Assembly: GCF_014650875.1 (NCBI RefSeq)
Contig: NZ_BMVU01000004.1
Location: 280,376 to 344,375, forward strand
Direction of reading: 5' to 3'
Source of the DNA: Streptomyces minutiscleroticus
GTDB lineage: Bacteria; Actinomycetota; Actinomycetes; Streptomycetales; Streptomycetaceae
Length of the DNA stretch: 64,000 bases
The notes under the pieces were generated by a model. The model worked only from the letters and a program-made list of their open reading frames with translations. It was not told where the DNA came from and searched no databases. Shown here piece by piece: positions 1-8,250 of this stretch (within the stretch, counting starts at the first letter, position 1; the number at the start of each line of letters is the position of its first letter). The position numbers and the translations under genes were made by a program.

Positions 1-889
1 TCAGGGGGACCGAGCCCGAGTCGGGGGACGGGCGCAGCGGGAAGGGGTCCACCCTCGTCTCGTCGATCACCGGGTCCGCGGGCCGCGGGGGCTTCGGGAC
101 GACGGCGGCCTCCGAGTGGCCGCCGCAGCCGTACGCCAGGGACACCACCCGGCCGTCGGCCGGCGCGAACTCGTTGGCGCAGACGCCGAAGGCCTGGCCC
201 AGCGAGCCGCCGATGGGGCTGAGGAAGCCGCAGCTCACGCAGGTCGCGGGCGCCGCCTGCGCCATCGCCGTCTTGGGGCCGTACGCCTCCTCCCAGCGGT
301 CGGCCGCGGTGTGCAGCCCGTAGCGGGACAGGACGCGGGCGCGGCGCATGCCGAGCTCCTCGGCGACCGCCGTGATCGAGCCGCGCTCCGGCGCGGCGGG
401 CAGGTCCGCGGGCGGCCCGTCGGTGACCTCCAGGTCCTCCGCCTCGACGAGGTCCCGCATCTCCTCGCTCACGGCGGAGTTCGGCGGGGGCTCCTCCTCG
501 CCGGTGAAGCCGGGCTCCAGGCGCAGGTCCTCGGCCTCGGTCGGCAGCAGGTCGCCGGGGCCCATGTCGCCCGGGCGCAGCCGCTCGCTCCACGGCACCC
601 ACTCCGGGGCGAGCAGCGCGTCGGGGCCGGGGAGCAGCACCGTTTCGTCCAGGGTGACGACCTTCGCGCGGGAGGCGCGGGCGACCGTGACGGCCCAGCG
701 CCAGCCGCGGTAGCCGAACTCCTTGCACTCGAAGAAGTGCGTGACAACGCGGTCGCCCTCGGAGACCAGGCCGACGTGCTCCCCGACGACGCCGGGCGCG
801 GCGGCCTCCTCGGCGGCGGTGCGGGCGAGGTCGACGGCCTCGGCGCACAGACGGTCGGGGGTGCGGCTTCGCGTTGTCGCTGCGCTCAC
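1..889 (-). CDS. DUF3027 family protein, C-terminus cut by window edge
   Basis: The reading frame runs off the window at base 1, so about 296 residues are visible and the end is missing. The start is GTG at 889, with an AGGAGAG ribosome site about 11 bases upstream. The N-terminal half is a compact domain (FFECKEFGYRGWRWAV around residues 52-67). A later Cys-x-x-Cys pair (TCVSCGFLSP, about residue 217) and further Cys and His residues suggest a zinc-binding module. This layout is that of the actinobacterial DUF3027 family, whose function is unknown. It is divergent from the MFS gene. Family assignment is from memory of the motif pattern. Confidence 0.8.
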   Translation of the reverse strand, partial: MSAATTRSRTPDRLCAEAVDLARTAAEEAAAPGVVGEHVGLVSEGDRVVTHFFECKEFGYRGWRWAVTVARASRAKVVTLDETVLLPGPDALLAPEWVPWSERLRPGDMGPGDLLPTEAEDLRLEPGFTGEEEPPPNSAVSEEMRDLVEAEDLEVTDGPPADLPAAPERGSITAVAEELGMRRARVLSRYGLHTAADRWEEAYGPKTAMAQAAPATCVSCGFLSPIGGSLGQAFGVCANEFAPADGRVVSLAYGCGGHSEAAVVPKPPRPADPVIDETRVDPFPLRPSPDSGSVPL

Positions 890-1267
890 AGGTATCGCTT
901 CTCTCCTACGCCGTCTCACGAGTGCGCCGTCCCTCGGCGGTGGACTGCGGACGGAGCGGACCGGGGGGCCGCGTCGACGTCCGTGCCCGATAGCGCTCGG
1001 GCGCACCTACTCCATCCATTCTGCGGGATGGCCGGAAGGCGCGCGGCCGAGAACAACCACCGCGGGCGCGTTACGCACGCTACCTCGTCCGGGCCCCTGG
1101 GCCCACACCGGCGGGGACGCTTTGCCGCGCGGCGCTCCCGCCGGGCCCGTGACGAAGCCCCGCAGGCCACCGTTTTCGGCTCGCGCCACGCCGGTCACCC
1201 GGGCGCGCCACTCCCCCTACGGACGGTAACGGCACTATCACGGCCGATGGCGGGGCACTATGACGGA
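890..1267. other. Divergent intergenic region
   Basis: This 378-base gap separates the DUF3027 gene from the MFS gene. The right end has a CACTAT hexamer (1256-1261) six bases before the GTG at 1268, the spacing expected for a leaderless promoter. I see no RNA gene, clear operator or long repeat in the rest. Confidence 0.5.
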
Positions 1268-2692
1268 GTGGCAGCCGCGAGGTCGCCCCAGGGAACCACC
1301 GGAACCGGAGGTTCGCGGGGACACAGCCGTACCGGCGGGCCGCGTCCCGTGGGCGGCGCGGTCCGTTCCGTCGGGCGCGCCCTGCACCGGCCGTTCACGG
1401 GCACGGCCCGCGGCATCCGCCGGGTGACGCACGCGCACGGCGCGGGCGAGTCGGGCCTGGGCAAGCTGATCGAGCTGCACGCGGTGAACGGCGCGGGCGA
1501 CGTCATGATCACCGTCGCGCTCGCCTCGACCGTGTTCTTCTCCGTCCCCACCGACGAGGCCCGCGGCCGGGTCGCCCTCTACCTCGCCATCACGATGGCG
1601 CCCTTCACGCTGCTCGCCCCGGTGATCGGGCCGCTCCTGGACCGGCTTCCGCACGGCCGCCGCGCGGCGATGGCGGGCGCGATGTCGGCCCGGGCGCTGC
1701 TGGCGCTGCTGCTGTCGGGCGCGGTGGTCACCGGAAGCCTGGAGCTGTACCCGGCCGCGCTGGGCGTGCTGGTCGCGTCCAAGGCGTACGGCGTGGTCAG
1801 AAGCGCCGTGGTGCCCCGGCTGCTGCCGCCGGGCTTCTCCCTGGTGAAGGCGAACTCCAGGGTGACCCTGGGCGGCCTGCTCGCCACGGGCGTGGCCGCC
1901 CCGGTCGGCGCGGGCCTGCAGGTCCTGGGGCCCCGCTGGCCGCTCTACGGCGCCTTCGTGATCTTCGCGGCGGGCACGTTCCTGTCGTTCTCGCTGCCCC
2001 ACAAGGTCGACTCCGCCAAGGGCGAGGGCAAGGCGCTGCTGGCCGCCGACGAGGAGCACCTGCGCGGGCCGCGCCCGAAGGCGGGCCGGCGCCCGGGCCT
2101 GCGCACGGTCGGCACCGCCGTCACGCACGCGCTCGCCGTGAACGCCGCACAGCGGTGCCTGTCCGGCTTCCTGACCTTCTTCCTGGCCTTCCTGCTGCGC
2201 GAGCACCCGCTCGCCGGGCAGAACGCGGCGGTGTCGCTGGGCATCGTCGGCGTCGCGGCGGGCGCGGGCAACGCGCTGGGCACGGCGGTCGGGGCCTGGC
2301 TGAGGTCGCGGGCGCCCGAGCTGATCATCGTGACGGTGGTCGCGGCCGTCCTCGGCACGGCGGTCACCTCGGCGGTGTTCTTCAGCGCCTTCTTCGTCGC
2401 GGTGCTCGCCGCGATGGCCGGGTTCGCGCAGGCCCTGTCCAAGCTGTCGCTGGACGCGCTGATCCAGCGGGACGTGCCGGAGCAGGTGCGCACGTCGGCG
2501 TTCGCGCGCTCCGAGACGCTGCTGCAGATGGCGTGGGTGGTCGGCGGCGCCGTCGGGATCGCGCTGCCGCTCAACGGCGTACTGGGCCTCGCGGTGGCCG
2601 CCGCGATCGTCGCCGCCGGCTGGCTGACCACGGTGCGCGGCCTGCTGGCCTCGGCCCGGCACGGCGCCGCCTCCCGTCCCCGGGTGGTCTGA
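1268..2692 (+). CDS. MFS transporter
   Basis: A 474-residue polytopic membrane protein of the major facilitator superfamily. After a polar N-terminus of about 70 residues come hydrophobic segments in two six-helix halves, with the loop between helices 2 and 3 carrying a D-R-x-P-x-G-R-R-type motif (LLDRLPHGRRAA). A charged central cytoplasmic loop (KVDSAKGEGKALL onward) divides the halves. Substrate unknown. The GTG start at 1268 is chosen because CACTAT lies six bases upstream; an in-frame ATG at 1247 is possible but has no ribosome site. The frame stays open far upstream, but that part looks non-coding. Confidence 0.85.
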   Translation: MAAARSPQGTTGTGGSRGHSRTGGPRPVGGAVRSVGRALHRPFTGTARGIRRVTHAHGAGESGLGKLIELHAVNGAGDVMITVALASTVFFSVPTDEARGRVALYLAITMAPFTLLAPVIGPLLDRLPHGRRAAMAGAMSARALLALLLSGAVVTGSLELYPAALGVLVASKAYGVVRSAVVPRLLPPGFSLVKANSRVTLGGLLATGVAAPVGAGLQVLGPRWPLYGAFVIFAAGTFLSFSLPHKVDSAKGEGKALLAADEEHLRGPRPKAGRRPGLRTVGTAVTHALAVNAAQRCLSGFLTFFLAFLLREHPLAGQNAAVSLGIVGVAAGAGNALGTAVGAWLRSRAPELIIVTVVAAVLGTAVTSAVFFSAFFVAVLAAMAGFAQALSKLSLDALIQRDVPEQVRTSAFARSETLLQMAWVVGGAVGIALPLNGVLGLAVAAAIVAAGWLTTVRGLLASARHGAASRPRVV

Positions 2693-2781
2693 CCCCGCGG
2701 CGCGGGACGCGGAGCCCGGGGGACGGCCTCCGCCGGGCGGGGCCGGCGGCGCTCCGAGGCGCGGACGGTGCCCTCAGGCGG

Positions 2782-2896
2782 GTACCGGCGACGCTCCCGG
2801 GCGGGCTTCGGCAGCACTCACGGGCGGGTGCCGACGGCGCCCACGGGCGGACGCCGGCGGGGCTCCCGGACGGATGCCGGCAGCGCTCCCGGGTGG
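2782..2896. repeat. 23-bp tandem repeat, five degenerate copies
   Basis: Five head-to-tail 23-base units begin at 2782, 2805, 2828, 2851 and 2874. Each ends in a CGGGCGG-like block, and a partial sixth copy follows. The array fills much of the gap between the MFS gene and the DUF2771 lipoprotein gene. No reading frame or hairpin function is evident. Confidence 0.85.
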
Positions 2897-2960
2897 GGTA
2901 CCGGCGGCACGCCGCACCCCGCGTGGCATGGGCACGGGAGTCGCCCGATAGCCTTCGCGC

Positions 2961-3464
2961 ATGACCACCCTGCCCCGCCTCAGCGCCGTGCCCGGCATCC
3001 GCGCCGCACGCCACCGCCGTGCCGTCGCCGCCGTCGGCGCCGTTTCCGCCGGACTCCTGGTGCTGTCCGCCTGTGACAAGCCGACGCCCGTGGCCACCCT
3101 CACGGTCGGCAAGGACTCGGTGAGCTCCGAGACCGAGAGCTACTGCTACGACGAGGACAAGGCGGTGTCGACCGACGACATCGCGAAGTGCCTCAAGAGC
3201 AAGGACATCAAGTCCATCACGGTCGACCCGGACGAGACCGTGCGCTTCGGCGTGGACCCGGAGATCGCCGAGGACAGCTGGACGATCCTGCTGAACGGCA
3301 ACCCGCTGACCGACTCCAGCAAGAAGACGTACCGCACCATCCCCGGCAGCGTGTTCTTCAACGCCCAGTACGGCGCGCAGGGCGACTCCTCGCTGGTCTC
3401 CGTCCGGCAGGGCGACAAGACCGTCCACGGCGTGTGGTCGTTCAAGCTCGAGAAGGACGCCTGA
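2961..3464 (+). CDS. DUF2771 family lipoprotein
   Basis: A 167-residue secreted protein. An Arg/His-rich N-terminus is followed by a hydrophobic stretch and a lipobox LSAC (Cys about residue 38), so it should be lipid-anchored on the outer face of the membrane. The mature part is small and beta-rich, with Cys residues at about 57 and 74. It fits DUF2771, found beside menaquinone genes in streptomycetes; function unknown. Its stop codon overlaps the proposed CTG start of mqnB, so the two are probably translated together. Confidence 0.85.
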   Translation: MTTLPRLSAVPGIRAARHRRAVAAVGAVSAGLLVLSACDKPTPVATLTVGKDSVSSETESYCYDEDKAVSTDDIAKCLKSKDIKSITVDPDETVRFGVDPEIAEDSWTILLNGNPLTDSSKKTYRTIPGSVFFNAQYGAQGDSSLVSVRQGDKTVHGVWSFKLEKDA

Positions 3465-4183
3465 CCACGTCCGGCACGCCCTTCCTCGTCGCCACCGCGG
3501 TACCCGCCGAGCGGGACGCGGTGGCGAGGGCGTTTCCGGGACCGGCCCGCGAGGTGCCGCTGCCCGGAGCCGTCCTGCACCGCACCGGCGCGTTCGACCT
3601 GCTCGCCGTCGGCGTCGGCCCCGCGGCCGCCGCGGCGGGCACCGCGACCGCGCTGACCGCCGCCGCGCTCGCCGGCGCGCCGTACCGCCTGGTCGTCTCC
3701 GCCGGCATCGGCGGCGGCTTCGCGCCCGCGGCCCCCGTCGGCTCCCTCGTCGTCGCCGACGAGATCACCGTCGCCGACCTCGGCGCCGAGACGCCCGACG
3801 GCTTCGTACCGGTCACCGGCCTCGGCTTCGGCACCGTCACCCACCGTCCGCCGGAAGCACTCGTACGAGACATCGCCGACGTCACCGGGGCGCGCCCCGG
3901 CACGGTCCTCACCGTGTCGACCGTGACCGGGAGCGCCGAACGCTCCGCCGAGCTGCTCGCCCGGCATCCGCGCGCGCTCGCCGAGGCCATGGAGGGCTTC
4001 GGGGTCGCCGAGGCCGCCGCCCCGCACGGGACCCCCGTGCTGGAGATCCGCGCGGTCTCCAACCCCATCGGCCCCCGCGACCGCGCCGCCTGGCGCATCG
4101 GCGACGCCCTCGCGGCCCTGACCGGCGCCTTCGGGAAGCTGGCACCCGTACTGGAGAGGTGGAACACCCATGACCCCCGCTGA
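3461..4183 (+). CDS. mqnB: Futalosine hydrolase
   Basis: A roughly 240-residue nucleoside-phosphorylase-fold hydrolase that releases hypoxanthine from futalosine in the futalosine route to menaquinone. Visible family motifs are VSAGIGGGF, the active-site region AMEGFGVAEAA and EIRAVSNPIGPRDR near the C-terminus. The start is awkward: the conserved N-terminus (LVATAVPAERDAV) is preceded in frame only by CTG at 3461 or GTG at 3434. CTG is preferred because AAGGA lies just upstream and CTGA overlaps the previous stop, as in coupled genes. The 3' end overlaps mqnD by 14 bases. Confidence 0.88.
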   Translation: MTTSGTPFLVATAVPAERDAVARAFPGPAREVPLPGAVLHRTGAFDLLAVGVGPAAAAAGTATALTAAALAGAPYRLVVSAGIGGGFAPAAPVGSLVVADEITVADLGAETPDGFVPVTGLGFGTVTHRPPEALVRDIADVTGARPGTVLTVSTVTGSAERSAELLARHPRALAEAMEGFGVAEAAAPHGTPVLEIRAVSNPIGPRDRAAWRIGDALAALTGAFGKLAPVLERWNTHDPR

Positions 4184-5027
4184 GACCGACACCCTGCGCA
4201 TCGCGTACTCGCCCTGCCCCAACGACACCTTCGTCTTCGACGCCCTCGCCCACGGCCGGGTGCCGGGCGCGCCCGCCCTCGACGTCACCTTCGCCGACAT
4301 CGACATCACCAACGGCATGGCCGAGCGCGGCGAGTCCGACGTACTGAAGGTGTCGTACGCCGTGCTGCCGTACGTCCTCGACGAGTACGCGCTGCTGCCC
4401 TGCGGCGGCGCGCTGGGCCGGGGCTGCGGGCCGCTGGTGCTGACCAGGGAGGAGGGCACGGACCTCACCGGGCGGACGGTGGCCGTGCCGAGCGAGAGGT
4501 CGACGGCGTACCTGCTGTTCCGCCTGTGGGCCGCCGACGTGGTCCCCGGCGGCGTGGGCGAGATCGTGGTCATGCCGTTCGACCAGATCATGCCCGCCGT
4601 GCGGGACGGGAAGGTCGACGCGGGGCTCGTCATCCACGAGGCCCGCTTCACCTACCAGAACTACGGCCTGCACCGCCTCGCCGACATGGGCGAGCACTGG
4701 GAGGCGACGACCGGGCTGCCGATCCCGCTGGGCGCGATCATCGCCAAGCGGTCGCTGGGCGCCGAGCGCCTGGAGGCGCTCGCCGCTTCGGTCCGCGCCT
4801 CCGTCCGGGCAGCCTGGGACGACCCGGAGGCCTCCCGGCCGTACGTCCTGGAGCACGCCCAGGAGATGGACCCGGACGTCGCCGACCAGCACATCGGGCT
4901 GTACGTCAACGAGTTCACGGCCGACCTCGGCGAGGACGGATACGCGGCGGTCCGCGGCCTGCTGACCCGCGCGGCGGCCGAGGGCCTGGTGCCGGCCCTG
5001 GGACCGGACGCGCTGTCGTTCCCCTGA
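4170..5027 (+). CDS. mqnD: 1,4-dihydroxy-6-naphthoate synthase
   Basis: A 285-residue enzyme that converts cyclic de-hypoxanthinylfutalosine to 1,4-dihydroxy-6-naphthoate, a late step of the futalosine menaquinone pathway. It has a periplasmic-binding-protein-like fold. Diagnostic segments are AYSPCPNDTF at residues 11-20, the SERSTAYLLFRL region, and IHEARFTY with the likely catalytic His near residue 155. Length is normal for MqnD. The ATG at 4170 lies inside the end of mqnB, showing an mqnB-mqnD operon; the other pathway genes are not in this window. Confidence 0.93.
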   Translation: MTPAETDTLRIAYSPCPNDTFVFDALAHGRVPGAPALDVTFADIDITNGMAERGESDVLKVSYAVLPYVLDEYALLPCGGALGRGCGPLVLTREEGTDLTGRTVAVPSERSTAYLLFRLWAADVVPGGVGEIVVMPFDQIMPAVRDGKVDAGLVIHEARFTYQNYGLHRLADMGEHWEATTGLPIPLGAIIAKRSLGAERLEALAASVRASVRAAWDDPEASRPYVLEHAQEMDPDVADQHIGLYVNEFTADLGEDGYAAVRGLLTRAAAEGLVPALGPDALSFP

Positions 5028-5201
5028 GGCGACGCCGGTACGGTCCCGCGCGGCGGTGCTCCGGTCCCGGCCGGCCCCGACCCGCCCGTGCGGTCCCGGC
5101 CGGGCCTGACGCGGTCCCCGGTGCGACGGGCGCGCCCTTCCGGTACGCAGGGGGCGCGTGGCGGGGACGCCCGCTTCCCGGCCACTCTTCCGAGGAGCGC
5201 G

Positions 5202-5241
5202 CGAGGGCCGGGAGCGACGCTTCCGCGCGCCCCGGCCCTCG
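5202..5241. terminator. Hairpin terminator between mqnD and CSD gene
   Basis: An 11-bp perfect stem (CGAGGGCCGGG at 5202-5212 with its complement at 5231-5241) encloses an 18-base loop. It lies between two convergent genes and probably ends the minus-strand transcript. No U tract, as usual in streptomycetes. Confidence 0.6.
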
Positions 5242-5271
5242 TCGCCGGTCCGTGCCGCCGGCCGTACGCCG

Positions 5272-5655
5272 CTACACGTCGAGCTGGTCCGCCACCGCGC
5301 GCAGCAGGCCCGCGATCTTCTTGCCCGACGCCTTGTCGGGGTAGCGGCCCTTCTCCAGCATCGGGGTGATGTTCTCCAGCAGGGTCGTCAGATCCTGCAC
5401 GATCGACGCCAGTTCGTCGGGCTTGCGGCGCTGCGCGGCCGCCACCGAGGGCGTCGGGTCCAGCAGCGTCACCGAGAGCGCCTGGTCACCGCGTTGGCCG
5501 GCGACGACGCCGAACTCCACGCGCTGGCCCGGCTTGAGGGAGTCGACTCCGGCGGGCAGGACCGAGGAGTGGACGAAGACGTCGCCGCCGTCGTCGCGGG
5601 AGAGAAAGCCGAAGCCCTTCTCGCTGTTGAACCACTTGACCTTGCCGGTAGGCAC
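5272..5655 (-). CDS. Cold-shock-domain protein with C-terminal extension
   Basis: A 127-residue protein. Residues 1-66 form a cold-shock domain with both nucleic-acid-binding motifs (KGFGFLSRD and DVFVHSSV). The remaining 60 residues form a helical tail (ELASIVQDLTTLLENITPML and GKKIAGLLRAVADQLDV) absent from ordinary 67-residue Csp proteins. GTG at 5655 is preceded by GAGGAC at a good distance; the open frame continues upstream without coding character. A single-stranded nucleic-acid-binding role is expected; the tail's role is unknown. It is separate from the true small csp gene at 25759. Confidence 0.9.
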   Translation of the reverse strand: MPTGKVKWFNSEKGFGFLSRDDGGDVFVHSSVLPAGVDSLKPGQRVEFGVVAGQRGDQALSVTLLDPTPSVAAAQRRKPDELASIVQDLTTLLENITPMLEKGRYPDKASGKKIAGLLRAVADQLDV

Positions 5656-5835
5656 GTCTGTCCTCGTCCTCGTACTCGTCGGATGATGCTCGGAAAAGTT
5701 CTGCACGGCGGGAAACCGCCCTGGATAGCAGTACAGCGGGTCGCCCGGACCCGCCGGTACCAAGGCTAATGGTCCGGCGCCCGCTGACAAGACGTCGCCG
5801 GAGTGTTCCTACGCGCTGGGAACTACCCTGGTCGG

Positions 5836-6096
5836 GTGCGTGACAAAACCCAACCGAATTCCGCCGAACCCGGGGACCGGCTGATCCGTGCCGGCGCCCT
5901 GGTGTTCTTCGCCGGCGCCGTCGCCACTCTGGTCACGGTCGCCCCGCTGCTGCTCGGCGCGACGCCGTTCCCGACCTACATGTTCGGCCTGAGCATGCTG
6001 ATGGGCGTGGGGTTCCTGATCGCCGGGGCGGGAGTGCTCCGGTCGATCGCCGCGGGCCGCCGCGCGGCCCGCGCCGCCACGCAGCCCCAGACCTGA
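5836..6096 (+). CDS. Small membrane protein with two predicted helices
   Basis: An 86-residue protein of unknown function. Two hydrophobic segments (ALVFFAGAVATLVTVAPLLLG and FGLSMLMGVGFLIAGAGVL) are separated by a short loop, and the C-terminus is Arg/Ala-rich and probably cytoplasmic. The GTG at 5836 is chosen because TACCCT lies six bases before it, typical of leaderless transcripts; a GTG at 5803 would add 11 residues. It is divergent from the CSD gene. Confidence 0.75.
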   Translation: MRDKTQPNSAEPGDRLIRAGALVFFAGAVATLVTVAPLLLGATPFPTYMFGLSMLMGVGFLIAGAGVLRSIAAGRRAARAATQPQT

Positions 6097-6123
6097 CGGC
6101 CGGTCCGTCCGCGGTCCCGCGGC

Positions 6124-6744
6124 TCAGGCGGACGCGACGTACCCGGCCAGCCAGGCCGGGAACTCCGTGAGGTCGCCGAGGACCACGTCCGCGCCGGCCC
6201 CGCGCAGCTCCTCCGCGTCGCACGGCCCGGTCGCGACCGCGACGGACAGCGCCCGCGCGGCCCGCGCGCCGCGCACGTCCCCGACGTGGTCGCCGACGTA
6301 GACGGTCGCCCCGTGCTCGCGCAGCGCCTCCGCCTTGCGCTCGGCCCACAGGTCGCCGATCACCGCGTCCGCCTCGATGCCGAGGTGCGCCAGGTGGAGC
6401 TTGGCGTTCGGCTCGTACTTGGCGGTGACCACGATCGCGCGCCCGCCGGCCGCCCGCACCGCCGCGATCGCCTCGCGGGCCCCGCGCATCGCGGGCGTCG
6501 CGGCGATGGCGTGCGTGGGGTACATCTCACGGTAGGCGTCGGCGGCCGCCGGGACCTCGGCGGCCGGGAACCAGTTCACCAGCTCCTCCTCCAGCGGCGG
6601 CCCGAGCCGGGTGACGACCAGGTCGGCGTCCACGTACGTGCCCGTCCGCTCGGAGAGGGCCAGGTAGTTGGCGCGGATGCCCGGCCGGGAGTCGATCAGG
6701 GTCATGTCGAGGTCGAAGCCGACGGTCGGCGCAGGAGAACTCAT
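6124..6744 (-). CDS. HAD-superfamily phosphatase
   Basis: A 206-residue haloacid-dehalogenase-type hydrolase, phosphoglycolate-phosphatase-like. Motif I is FDLDMTLID (nucleophile Asp near residue 11), followed by an alpha-helical cap, motif II around IVVTAKY, a motif III Lys in NAKLHLAHLG and motif IV VGDHVGDVRGA. Substrate cannot be read from sequence. ATG at 6744 lies seven bases after CACAAT, suggesting a leaderless message; ATG at 6753 would add three residues. It is convergent with the small membrane protein gene. Confidence 0.88.
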   Translation of the reverse strand: MSSPAPTVGFDLDMTLIDSRPGIRANYLALSERTGTYVDADLVVTRLGPPLEEELVNWFPAAEVPAAADAYREMYPTHAIAATPAMRGAREAIAAVRAAGGRAIVVTAKYEPNAKLHLAHLGIEADAVIGDLWAERKAEALREHGATVYVGDHVGDVRGARAARALSVAVATGPCDAEELRGAGADVVLGDLTEFPAWLAGYVASA

Positions 6745-6913
6745 GCGGGCCATTGTGCAAGGAGCGCGGGCCGGGCCCGTCCCCGCGTACTCCGTACACA
6801 GACCTCGTACCTGCGGCGATCGCGGTGGTGCCGTGCCGCCGGGCCCGGTCGCCGCCGGATGTCCACCGGCTGTTCACCGGCTGCCCGTCGGCTGTCCGCC
6901 GGACGGGGTCGGG

Positions 6914-7963
6914 TCAGCCCCGGGCCCGCTGCGAGCGCCACAGCAGGTACAGGGCCGAGGCGACGGCCGCGCCGCGCAGGACCCAGGGCCAGGTGCCGGT
7001 GACCGCGTCGCCCATGCCTCCCTCGGCGACGGGGTCGCCCCAGCGGCCCTCCGTCCTGCCCCACAGCCAGACGACGCCCGCGGCGGCGACGAGTCCGGGC
7101 AGGCCGAGCACGGCCCACTTCGACTCGGCCGGGGTGAGCCGGCGCGAGGCGTACGCGATGAGCCAGCCCAGGACCATCGGCACGAGGTTGCCCATGGCCG
7201 CGCCCGCGACGAGGAGCACGGCGGCGAACAGGAGCAGCGGGTTGGCCCAGCTCCCGGGCGCGGGCAGGCGCAGCAGACGGCGGCGGGCCGGCGCGGCGGC
7301 CTCGGCCGCGGCCGGGGCGGCGGCCTTCTCGACGGACTCCGCCGCGGCGGGCCGGGCCGCGGCCTGCGCGCCGGGCGGATGCTCCGGCGGCGGCTTCAGC
7401 ATCTCGGGGATCTCGATGCCGCCCACGAACCCGGGCACGCTCTCCCCCGGCCCGAGCGGCGTGCTGTCCACGCGCCACCAGTCGGGCCGCGTGGCGCTCG
7501 ACCCCAGTTCCTCGGTGCTGGCCAGGTGCGGCGGGGACGGCACGCCGCCGGCCGGGCCCGCGGGCTGTCCGGCGGCCGGCCCGGCGGGCCGCGGCCGGGG
7601 CACGATCCGGCGCAGCCCCCTGGACCGGGGCGACCGCTCCTCGTCCTGCTCGCGCGCGGACTGCGCCGGCTGCACCGGCACGGAGGCGCGGGGTCCGGGC
7701 GCGTCGCCCGCGCCGCCGGAAGCACCGCCCCCGGAGCCGCCGTTCGCCGCGTCGACCACCTCCTCGGGGGTGCCGAGGCGGGTGAGGATGCGGCGGACCG
7801 AGGCCGGGCTGTCGGGACCGGCCTTGGACCGCCGGCGGTCGATCTCGTTGCGCAGCTCGGAGACGAGCCGCATGCGCGCGCCGGACGGCAGGGCCCGCTG
7901 CTGGGCCAGGTCGCCGACCCGGCTCAGATAGTCGAAGACGAGCTGATCGCTCTCAATCCCCAC
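6914..7963 (-). CDS. HAAS-domain membrane protein
   Basis: A 349-residue protein. The first 75 residues (DYLSRVGDLAQQ, ELRNEIDRRR, ILTRLGTPEEVV) resemble the HAAS signalling domain, a helical domain often placed before membrane segments. A Pro/Ala-rich disordered linker follows, with tryptophan-containing patches, then four hydrophobic helices at the C-terminus (LLLFAAVLLVAGAAMG onward). The GTG at 7963 has an excellent GGAGGGG site six bases upstream; the apparent upstream extension is non-coding. Function unknown, possibly a membrane sensor or scaffold. Confidence 0.82.
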   Translation of the reverse strand: MGIESDQLVFDYLSRVGDLAQQRALPSGARMRLVSELRNEIDRRRSKAGPDSPASVRRILTRLGTPEEVVDAANGGSGGGASGGAGDAPGPRASVPVQPAQSAREQDEERSPRSRGLRRIVPRPRPAGPAAGQPAGPAGGVPSPPHLASTEELGSSATRPDWWRVDSTPLGPGESVPGFVGGIEIPEMLKPPPEHPPGAQAAARPAAAESVEKAAAPAAAEAAAPARRRLLRLPAPGSWANPLLLFAAVLLVAGAAMGNLVPMVLGWLIAYASRRLTPAESKWAVLGLPGLVAAAGVVWLWGRTEGRWGDPVAEGGMGDAVTGTWPWVLRGAAVASALYLLWRSQRARG

Positions 7964-8250
7964 GAAGTCCCCTCCGGGGCGCCCAGACTGTGACCCACCG
8001 CGACCGACGGTACCGCGTCCTCCGCAGGGCTTCTGCCCCCGGAGAGGACACGCGGAAACGATCAGCCAGGTTCCCGTGCCGGAGACGGCCGGACCACGGA
8101 CCCGCACACGCCGTACGTGCCGTGCGCGTTCGTACGCGCCGTACGCGTTCGCGCGTGCCGTGAGCGCGCGGGGGCCGCCGGTCGCGCGCGGCGCCGTGCC
8201 AGCGTGCCGTCCCGCGCCGGGCGGCGGAGCCATTCGCTACCGTGGATCGG
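7964..8250. other. Divergent region with CGTACG-rich stretch
   Basis: This 287-base gap separates the HAAS gene from the helicase-C gene. From about 8108 to 8165 there is a run of imperfect GCCGTACGCGTTCGCG-like units. TACCGT at 8238-8243 lies seven bases before the ATG at 8251 and is the likely minus-10 element. No gene seen. Confidence 0.55.

Noticed and set aside
8101..8170. CRISPR-like array of CGTACG-rich units
   Set aside because: Units are too short, have no regular spacers and no cas genes are nearby; simple-sequence degeneracy fits better.
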